From the NCBI GenBank assembly GCA_944319815.1, contig CALUEX010000015.1, forward strand, positions 1-58,293: a stretch of DNA of 58,293 nucleotides, written 5' to 3'. Position numbers and translations under genes: made by a program. How positions within the stretch are numbered: the first letter of the stretch is position 1; each line of letters starts with the position of its first letter. This DNA comes from an uncultured Prevotella sp. (GTDB taxonomy: Bacteria; Bacteroidota; Bacteroidia; Bacteroidales; Bacteroidaceae). This document shows positions 19,284-26,034 of this stretch, piece after piece. A model generated the notes under the pieces. The model saw only the letters and a list, made by a program, of their open reading frames with translations. It searched no databases and had not been told where the DNA came from.

Positions 19284-20735
19284 TCAAAAGAGAGCGAGTA
19301 TGGCGTTGTAGGGAGAGTTTCCGTGTTTCTTTGTGGTTTCTACAATAGAATGAAGGTCCATGAATGCATCCGCACCGAGGTCTGAGCGGAAGCATCCGGA
19401 ATTCTTCAGTTTGATTTTCAGTTTCCGTATGCCTCGTTCCGAAGCGTTGTTGTCAGGCGGGATTGCCGGATTCTTCAAGAAATTAAAGATGTAGTCACGG
19501 CACTTTAAGAGCCCGTTCTTGAAAGTGGCGAACTTCTCATTCAGTTTCGACAGGTTCTCAGCCATGAGCCTGTCAAGCCGCTCAAGCCATGGTCGCGTGT
19601 CGATTGACTCGTGGGGCCGTCCGTTGCGTTCATGTATGGCTTCCTGCAGGAGGGGTTCGACTGATTTTGACCATTGCTGTCCTTTGTCGAGTTCGTTGAG
19701 GAACTGGCATTCCCTGAGAAGATGTGCCAGGCAGATTTGATGATTCAGGAAGTTCAAGGCAAAGTATGCGCTGTGGTGGTCGGTCACGGCGGTCATTCTT
19801 TCGAGCGAGTCTCCGAAACGGTCTTCAAGCTCCTGTCCCTTGCGGCTCCCGGCATGGAATACCAACGTAAAGTACACGGTCTGTGCTATCCATGCCCAAT
19901 CAAGACGTTTGTTGCAATAGCATCCGGACTCGTCAAAGCCCACCACGGATGAACGCTTGATGTATTCCTTGATTTTCCCAATGGCGGGAGCGGCGTTCTT
20001 CCTGGCTTCATTGACCCAGTTGACCATCGAGCCCTGGCTGATTTCCAGGCCGAATACTTCCATGAAGAATGAGGCGATACGGTTGTACGGAAGGAACTGT
20101 ACTGCCGACAGGTATACGACAAGCCCCTTGACTGACGCGTCATAGACCACGGCATTTGACCGCCTGCGTTCCGGATGTGCCTTTACACGTTTCCCGCATC
20201 TCCGGCAGACAGACACATAATGCCGTACCTCGGTAATCACAGGTTTAAGCTCCGGAAGGGATATGATTTGGGTAATATAGTCCAGTTCGGTATCGCAACC
20301 GGAGAGGGATGCCCCGCAGCCGTCACACAATTCCGCAGTTGCCTCGACGGTCTTGTCCGGAGCGGCATTCAGTTCAAGTGTGTTGCCATCATGTCCCACC
20401 TGCCCTCCGGGCTTCTTTCCCGACGGCTTGCGTAACGACCTCGTACGCCGGATAATTTCAGCCTTCATAGGTTCCTTTGAAGGGGGTGTGCTGCTGTTGC
20501 CGGAATTTTTGGGAGGTTCCTCATATTTGGACAGGCGGCGCATAAGTTCCTCTATCTCGTTGTCTTTCTTTTTAAGCATTTGTTCAAGAGACCGGATTTT
20601 CTTGAGTTGAGCTTGGCACGTCCGGTTAATCTGACATATGGTCGCATGTTGAGAATCGATGGTCCGCTGCATCGACTCTATTTGCGAAGACAAGCTTCGA
20701 AGCGCATCTGTTATGTCGTTAACCTGTTGTTTCAC
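19284..20735 (-). CDS. IS66 family transposase
   Basis: A DDE transposase of the IS66 (TnpC) type. An N-terminal coiled coil (about the first 80 residues) is followed by the PPKNSGNSSTPPSKEP segment, a zinc-binding part (CDGCGAS, CRRCGKRV), then the catalytic core with VGFDESGCY, VTDHHSAY and PPDNNASERGIRKLK, so the D, D and E regions are all intact. A start at 20783 would give 499 residues, but a promoter-like pair lies inside that extension, so I place the start at the GTG 20735 (MKQQVNDITD, 483 residues). A Met at about 20672 is another option. Confidence 0.88.
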   Translation of the reverse strand: MKQQVNDITDALRSLSSQIESMQRTIDSQHATICQINRTCQAQLKKIRSLEQMLKKKDNEIEELMRRLSKYEEPPKNSGNSSTPPSKEPMKAEIIRRTRSLRKPSGKKPGGQVGHDGNTLELNAAPDKTVEATAELCDGCGASLSGCDTELDYITQIISLPELKPVITEVRHYVSVCRRCGKRVKAHPERRRSNAVVYDASVKGLVVYLSAVQFLPYNRIASFFMEVFGLEISQGSMVNWVNEARKNAAPAIGKIKEYIKRSSVVGFDESGCYCNKRLDWAWIAQTVYFTLVFHAGSRKGQELEDRFGDSLERMTAVTDHHSAYFALNFLNHQICLAHLLRECQFLNELDKGQQWSKSVEPLLQEAIHERNGRPHESIDTRPWLERLDRLMAENLSKLNEKFATFKNGLLKCRDYIFNFLKNPAIPPDNNASERGIRKLKIKLKNSGCFRSDLGADAFMDLHSIVETTKKHGNSPYNAILALF

Positions 20736-20740
20736 ATATA

Positions 20741-20772
20741 TAAAGATACGAAATTTATCTGATTCCACCAAA
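20741..20772 (-). promoter_or_regulatory. Internal promoter of the IS66 transposase
   Basis: Read on the minus strand, TTTG (20772-20769) is followed after 20 bases by TATCTTTA (20748-20741), close to the Bacteroidetes consensus. The predicted transcript start falls at about the GTG at 20735, so the message could be nearly leaderless, or translation may begin further in. Confidence 0.5.
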
Positions 20773-20901
20773 TAAAACCACATCTTTTTAGATGGAAATC
20801 AATTGAATGACTGCCCTGATATGAGAAGAAGATAAGATTATGTCCGCTGAATAGTTACTATTTTATCCCTTGGTGTTAATTTATATTAACAACGTGCATT
20901 G

Positions 20902-20936
20902 TTTGTTATAAAGTAAAGATAAATTATCTATATTTG
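20902..20936 (+). promoter_or_regulatory. Promoter of the candidate non-coding RNA
   Basis: The -7 box TATATTTG (20929-20936) matches TAnnTTTG well. A TTTG at 20902-20905 could be the -33 box, at a slightly long spacing of 23. The expected transcript start, about 20940, coincides with the first base of the helix that closes the RNA described next. Confidence 0.6.
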
Positions 20937-20939
20937 CAA

Positions 20940-21243
20940 AGGCTTCCGCGCCGATGCTTCCGTATGGGATAAGCGGGGTGGGGGTCTCATATATGAGAAG
21001 GCGTTTACTCGACGCTTTGTTTTGACGCATAGAAACTTCGCAACTTTCAATCCAGTCAAACACAAAGCAACAGTAGATGCTCATGGGTATGTTTATACCG
21101 CCGGCGTTTGCCTCTATTAGGGACAAGCGTCTGCGTATGTGCATATCGGCGTGGGCTTCTGCGTTGCTCGTTCTGACTGGGTGGGCAATGCGAAGGCCTC
21201 TATGCGTGGAACGGGTGACGGTGATAGGCTCCACGCTTTTTTT
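20940..21243 (+). ncRNA. Candidate structured non-coding RNA of unknown class
   Basis: About 300 bases bounded by a Bacteroidetes promoter and a terminator, with no credible plus-strand protein. The ends pair: AGGCTTCCGC (20940-20949) with GCGAAGGCCT (21190-21199), 9 of 10 positions including one G-T. Internal hairpins include TCTCATATATGAGA and GCGT...ACGC. A closed-end shape recalls 6S, tmRNA or RNase P RNA, but hallmark sequences of tmRNA and RNase P are not seen. A 6S-like or unclassified Bacteroidales RNA is possible. A 117-residue antisense frame across it lacks gene-like features. It could also be a long leader of the downstream operon, but the terminator argues against that. Confidence 0.55.
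21204..21243 (+). terminator. Terminator of the candidate RNA
   Basis: GCGTGGA (21204-21210) pairs with TCCACGC (21230-21236), followed by seven T. It lies about 70 bases upstream of the P-loop gene and would end transcription from the 20929 promoter unless there is readthrough or attenuation. Confidence 0.75.
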
Positions 21244-21312
21244 ATTGACTAATCTGATACATTAAAATCATTCGGTTCGGAGTCTGCCGTATTCATGAAA
21301 GGGGGGAGAACT

Positions 21313-21822
21313 ATGGGAACGATGATTTTGATTTCCGGGAAGGCTTGTTGGGGAAAAACCTCATTGATTAAATCTTTGGCTGCTAAGATTCCAATGTCGG
21401 ATGTTTCTTGTATGAATTCTTTAGGTGAAAAAATCAATAAACCTGAAGATTGTGATGGGGATATTTTATGCACGGGAAAAGTGTTGTTTGTTGATGGGAA
21501 GGAAAAGTCTGTTGGGCTTTCGAGCGGCGGTGACTATGCTAAATATATAATAGATGCGCTAAATGCCCTTACGCATAACCATGAGAAAGAATTGGATGTC
21601 TTTGTGTCTGCTTGCCGTCCGCGTGGAGAAACAATCGTGGAGGCCGTGAACCTGGCTAAAAGATATGGTTACGAAGTGATAGTGACTTCAAACTATCATG
21701 GTGTGGATTTGTTTTCATCTGACGATTACTATGCCATGGGGTGTAAAAGCGTTCTTTCGTCAGGGTTGGACTTGAATGATGCGTGTGTTGATGCAATGGT
21801 GGAATTAATAAAGAAAGTGTAA
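21313..21822 (+). CDS. P-loop NTPase of unknown function
   Basis: A 169-residue soluble protein. The Walker A motif GKACWGKTS lies near the N-terminus, right after the first beta strand (MILIS). A later hydrophobic strand ending in acid (KELDVFVSACRP) may serve as Walker B, and KRYGYEVIVTSNYHGVD resembles a further strand of the fold. I cannot assign a family; small nucleotide kinase-like or regulatory ATPases are both possible. I chose the ATG at 21313 because a GGGGGGAG run lies just before it; an in-frame ATG at 21295 is possible. One base separates its stop from the start of the giant surface protein, so the two are almost surely one operon. The DNA is AT-rich compared with the ribosomal genes. 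Confidence 0.75.
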   Translation: MGTMILISGKACWGKTSLIKSLAAKIPMSDVSCMNSLGEKINKPEDCDGDILCTGKVLFVDGKEKSVGLSSGGDYAKYIIDALNALTHNHEKELDVFVSACRPRGETIVEAVNLAKRYGYEVIVTSNYHGVDLFSSDDYYAMGCKSVLSSGLDLNDACVDAMVELIKKV

Positions 21823-21823
21823 C

Positions 21824-24800
21824 ATGAAAACGTTATTACAAGCACTTGGTGTAAGGTCTCTTTTGATATTTTTATTGTTGATTGTGTTCCGAGGGGTGTC
21901 TTATGCTACGGAAAATATAGATACCCTCATGGTAGAAATCGAACCAGGGGAATTAAGTTCTGTATTGCGTGAGTATGATTTTCTGGGTATACGTATAAAT
22001 CATTTGATTGTAAAAGGCGGTATGAACGGATTTGATTTTTCAGAATTGCGAGAGTTTGGAATAGAGTCTGTTGATATATCTGATGTACGTGTGGTTAAAA
22101 ATGACGAGGACGACTTAACTAATAATTTTGTTGATGCGGATAATGCCTTGAACCAAGGTGTATTTGACGATTTTCGAATGAGTCGTATTGTTCTACCTGA
22201 AAGTTTAAGTTTAATCAAGAAAAATACTTTCGACGAGAACATGAACATAAAAGAAATATGGTTGCAGTTAAGTGATAGCTTGAAAATTGAGTCTTATGCT
22301 TTTAGGGAGAATTATTATACGATAAACTTAATTGTAAAAGAACAAATACCTTTTAGTAATGCAGATTTAAATGTAAATATGTGGTCTTGGCCTTCTTCTT
22401 GGGCTACATTGTATGTACCGAAAGGGTGTAAAAGTGCATACATGAACGCTGTAGAAAATGATAGATATGGAAATAAGGTGTTGTTGAATTATGTTTGGGG
22501 ATGTAAAGAAATAAAGGAATATAATAGATACGAAAAAACGACGGAAAGTCCGATTGTAAATATTGATGAAACTAATAAGGTCACAATTTCTTGCAAAAAT
22601 CCTAATGCAAAAATCTATTATAACATAGATAAGGAGGAAATATATTTAACGCAAGATAATTCTAATTGTATTGAATACACAGAACCATTTTATGTGTCAA
22701 AGAATTGTATAATAAAAGCTTTTGCCGTATGTGAGAATGAGGATTATTCTGATGTGGCGGTTTATAATGTTGAATCGTTTAAAACGCCCTCTCCGTCAAT
22801 TTCTACAAGTGATTTAGTGTCAATAAATTATGCTGACGTAACATTGTCATGCCCGGATTCTAATGCAGTGATTTATTATACTACAGATGGAACAGAGCCA
22901 ACAGAAAACAGTACAAAGTATGAATTCCCATTTAGAGTTGAAAAATGCACAACAGTAAAGGCCGTTGCAATAAATAAGGATGGATTTAATATGTCAGATG
23001 TGGAAAGTGCTGAAGTCGTAATAAAAGTAGAAACTCCCTATGTGGTATATGTAGATGAACAATTTATAGGGGTTGGCTATATTGGCTCAGATGTGACTAT
23101 TCGTTATACGACGGATGGGACAGACCCTAATGAAAACTCTGCAGTATTTAAGTCTTCATATCCAGGATTTAATGCAACTTATAAGTTCAGGGCATTCAAA
23201 GATGGATGTGTTAGTTCTGACGTTGCAACATTGGTTGTTGATAATGTACAACTTTTGCAACCTGAAATTTCTGTTGCCGATGGAGTTGTTACGATAAAAA
23301 ATAATTCTTTGGAGCAGGAATTTACCCAAAGTGATGATTTAGCGGATATTTATTATACTTTAGATGGTTCAGAACCCGATGAGAACAGCACTTTATACAC
23401 CGGACCATTTATTATTAATGAGAATTGTGAAATAAGGGCTATAGCAGTAATGGAGAAAAGACTCAACTCAAATATTGCGTTTTATAACGTTTCGTCATTT
23501 ATTTGTGAATCACCAATTATAAAATTTGAAGATGGTAAAGTTACAATTACGACAAATACTGTAGGAGCAAAAATATATTACACATTAAATGGCTCAAATC
23601 CAAATAGAAGTAGTTTTTTATATGCGGAACCGTTTACTATTGATGGAAATTGTGAAATAAAGGCTATTGCAGTAATGGATAAATGGACTGATTCAGGTGT
23701 GACTCTTTACACTGTTCAATCATTTGTTTGTGAAGCACCAATTATAAAGTATGAAGAAGATAAAATAATAATAACGACAAATACGTTAGGGGCGGAGATT
23801 TATTATACATTAGATGGCACAACTCCCAGTAAAACAAGACTTTTATATAGAGAGCCGTTCTTTGTAAATGAAAACTGTGTAATAAGAGCTATTGCAGTGA
23901 AAGAAAAATATGAAACTTCAGAAATATCAGTTTATGATGTTAAACTTTTGACTTGTGAACAACCTGTAATAAAATGGGATGGCAATAAAATAACAATAAC
24001 GACTGATACTGATGGGGCAGAGATTTATTATACCCTGAATGGTTCTCAACCAACAAAAGATGCAATTTTGTATAAAGAGCCTTTTTATTTTAAAGGCGGT
24101 ATTGTTAAGGCGATTGCTGTAAAAAATGGCAGGTTGAATTCCTCTGTTAATACAATTAGTGAAATATCATGGCCGGAATTTGAAGTTATAGTGGGCGATA
24201 GAGTTAAACTTGAAATGGAAATAACAGGAGGTCTACGTGTCGGTTTTAGAACAGTAAGTGCTTCGGGGTATGTTCTGCAAGAAATAGAAACGGTTGGTAA
24301 CGACTGGTATGTTAATTTTACTGCATTAGGCCCTACGATTCTTGAAGCCTATGTCTTAGGCGGTGCTGGAGAAAGTCTTGGGCGTAAAGCATTTAATGTA
24401 CTTTCCGACCGAGATATATTATTGATTGACGGCATTTATTATAGATATACTGATGAAACAAAGACGGCATTGAAAGTCGTATATGGATTTGAGCAGTATG
24501 AGAATGAGGTGGTTATTCCTTCTGTAGCTGAAGGTTTGCCCGTCGTTAGCATCGGTGACCAAGCATTCTATAGCAATAACGATTTGACTTCCGTAACATT
24601 GCCTGAAGGTCTTACACGTATAGAATCTGATCAGGCTTTTGGCAACTGCCCCAATCTTTCAAAAATAGTACTGCCTTCAACATTAACTTATATTGGTAGT
24701 TATGCATTTAATGTAGACAGCGGTTTGAAGGAAATATATTGTAACATGAGAGACCCGTCAAAGGTTGAGATTTTTGGAGGAGAAAGTATCTTTAATGGTT

Positions 24801-26017
24801 TTGTTGACTATGATAATTGCATTCTTTATGTGCCATACGGGTGTGTACAGGCATACCGTGAGGCTGAAGTATGGAAGAACTTTAAGAATATAGTAGAGGG
24901 AGAAAAAGTGCCTATTCCCGTTGTATCAATACAATTTGAAAATGAGAGTATGGTAATGACGGAAGGTGATGTTGCCGCATTGCAAGTCACGGTGCTGCCC
25001 GAAGACGCGGACAATAAGGCATTAGCTTGGTTGTCAAGTGACAATGGTGTCGTTTCAGTCAATAGCGAAGGTTTAGTTACTGCCGTGTCAGTCGGTCAGG
25101 CAATAATCACGGCTGCGGCTGTTGACGGTTCTTGTGTTGAAGGAAGTTGCGTTATTGAAGTAAAATCTATACTTAAAGGTGACTCAAACAATGACAATGC
25201 TGTTACCGTTACGGATGCCGTCAATACGGCCAATTACGCTATGGAGAAGGACGTTGCGGCGTTTAACGTCAGGGCGGCCGACGTAAACGGCGACGAGACG
25301 ATAACTATGGCGGACGCTTCGGGCACAATCTCAATCGTCCTTGAGCAGCCGGTGCTTAATAGTGCGACTTTGGCAATGGCAATGTCAAACGTTACACGTG
25401 GCTTAGGTGATGTTCTTGTAGTTGACGACTATTTGTTGAAGCCGGGAGAAACGGCAACGTTGTCCGTTGGTCTTGACAATCTGACGGATTATGTGGCATT
25501 ACAGGCTGACGTTGTGATGCCCGACGGCTTGACGCTTGATGGTGTGGAGGCAGGTGTCCGTGCGGAAGCAACCCATTCATTGTTCATGCGCCAAGTGGCC
25601 GACGATGTTTACCGCGTAGTGCTGTTCTCTGCCAGTGGCCAAGCCTTTGCGAATAACAAAGAACCACTGTTTATGCTAAAGGTTAAGTCGGAGCGTTGTT
25701 CTGATGGCGATATAACATTTGAGCGCATACTTGCGGCTGACGCCGAAGCAACGGAGTACAGGCTTTCTTATACAGGCGGCCATAATACGTTGTCGTCAGG
25801 TATAAACGGCGTTGACGGTGGTGTAATTACCGTAAGGCCGTGTCCCGGAGGGCTTGAGGTATTGAACGCCGAGGGCTTGCGCGTGTATGTATATGGCTTT
25901 GACGGTTCGTTGTTGACGTCGTTCGTGGCTGATGCGGATGGCGCACGCTTGCCGTTGCAGCCAGGAGTTTATATCGTGAAAGTCGGCACTTTGATATATA
26001 AGGTAGCTATTAAGTAG
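21824..26017 (+). CDS. Giant modular surface protein A (T9SS substrate)
   Basis: A 1397-residue secreted protein. Layout: signal peptide (1-29); a degenerate leucine-rich/BspA-like region (about 30-235); seven hexosaminidase-C-terminal-type repeats (about 240-775) with the signature IYYTLDGSEP...LYxxPF; an Ig-like stretch (780-855); a BspA-like leucine-rich block (about 860-1025); one Big2 domain (1028-1110); a dockerin-like module with two acidic D-x-N-x-D loops (GDSNNDNAVT, DVNGDETIT; about 1115-1175); a cohesin-like module (about 1180-1320); and a C-terminal sorting domain ending PGVYIVKVGTLIYKVAIK, typical of type IX secretion. Likely anchored outside the outer membrane for adhesion or carbohydrate or protein binding; no catalytic domain is visible. 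The first 3.3 kb is much richer in A+T than the last 0.9 kb. Confidence 0.85.
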   Translation: MKTLLQALGVRSLLIFLLLIVFRGVSYATENIDTLMVEIEPGELSSVLREYDFLGIRINHLIVKGGMNGFDFSELREFGIESVDISDVRVVKNDEDDLTNNFVDADNALNQGVFDDFRMSRIVLPESLSLIKKNTFDENMNIKEIWLQLSDSLKIESYAFRENYYTINLIVKEQIPFSNADLNVNMWSWPSSWATLYVPKGCKSAYMNAVENDRYGNKVLLNYVWGCKEIKEYNRYEKTTESPIVNIDETNKVTISCKNPNAKIYYNIDKEEIYLTQDNSNCIEYTEPFYVSKNCIIKAFAVCENEDYSDVAVYNVESFKTPSPSISTSDLVSINYADVTLSCPDSNAVIYYTTDGTEPTENSTKYEFPFRVEKCTTVKAVAINKDGFNMSDVESAEVVIKVETPYVVYVDEQFIGVGYIGSDVTIRYTTDGTDPNENSAVFKSSYPGFNATYKFRAFKDGCVSSDVATLVVDNVQLLQPEISVADGVVTIKNNSLEQEFTQSDDLADIYYTLDGSEPDENSTLYTGPFIINENCEIRAIAVMEKRLNSNIAFYNVSSFICESPIIKFEDGKVTITTNTVGAKIYYTLNGSNPNRSSFLYAEPFTIDGNCEIKAIAVMDKWTDSGVTLYTVQSFVCEAPIIKYEEDKIIITTNTLGAEIYYTLDGTTPSKTRLLYREPFFVNENCVIRAIAVKEKYETSEISVYDVKLLTCEQPVIKWDGNKITITTDTDGAEIYYTLNGSQPTKDAILYKEPFYFKGGIVKAIAVKNGRLNSSVNTISEISWPEFEVIVGDRVKLEMEITGGLRVGFRTVSASGYVLQEIETVGNDWYVNFTALGPTILEAYVLGGAGESLGRKAFNVLSDRDILLIDGIYYRYTDETKTALKVVYGFEQYENEVVIPSVAEGLPVVSIGDQAFYSNNDLTSVTLPEGLTRIESDQAFGNCPNLSKIVLPSTLTYIGSYAFNVDSGLKEIYCNMRDPSKVEIFGGESIFNGFVDYDNCILYVPYGCVQAYREAEVWKNFKNIVEGEKVPIPVVSIQFENESMVMTEGDVAALQVTVLPEDADNKALAWLSSDNGVVSVNSEGLVTAVSVGQAIITAAAVDGSCVEGSCVIEVKSILKGDSNNDNAVTVTDAVNTANYAMEKDVAAFNVRAADVNGDETITMADASGTISIVLEQPVLNSATLAMAMSNVTRGLGDVLVVDDYLLKPGETATLSVGLDNLTDYVALQADVVMPDGLTLDGVEAGVRAEATHSLFMRQVADDVYRVVLFSASGQAFANNKEPLFMLKVKSERCSDGDITFERILAADAEATEYRLSYTGGHNTLSSGINGVDGGVITVRPCPGGLEVLNAEGLRVYVYGFDGSLLTSFVADADGARLPLQPGVYIVKVGTLIYKVAIK

Positions 26018-26034
26018 TTAAAAAAGGTTTTGTC

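Larger units (their letters stand above)
19249..20858. mobile_element. Complete IS66-type insertion sequence, single-gene form
   Basis: The element is 1610 bp. Perfect 18-bp terminal inverted repeats GTAACTATTCAGCGGACA (19249-19266) and its complement (20841-20858) bound it. It is flanked on both sides by the 8-bp direct repeat TATTTTAT (19241-19248 and 20859-20866), and 8 bp is the usual target duplication length of the IS66 family. It carries only the large transposase and no tnpA/tnpB, as in the ISBst12-like subgroup. Intact ends and duplication suggest a fairly recent insertion downstream of the rplQ terminator. Confidence 0.93.

Noticed and set aside
20881-21234. 117-residue minus-strand open frame across the candidate RNA
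   Set aside because: It lies antisense to a promoter-terminator unit with paired ends, has no ribosome site or domain, and runs through the promoter boxes of the RNA.
20940-21243. Identification of the candidate RNA as tmRNA or RNase P RNA
   Set aside because: No tRNA-like T-arm and CCA end is seen, and RNase P core sequences such as GAGGAAAGTCC are absent.
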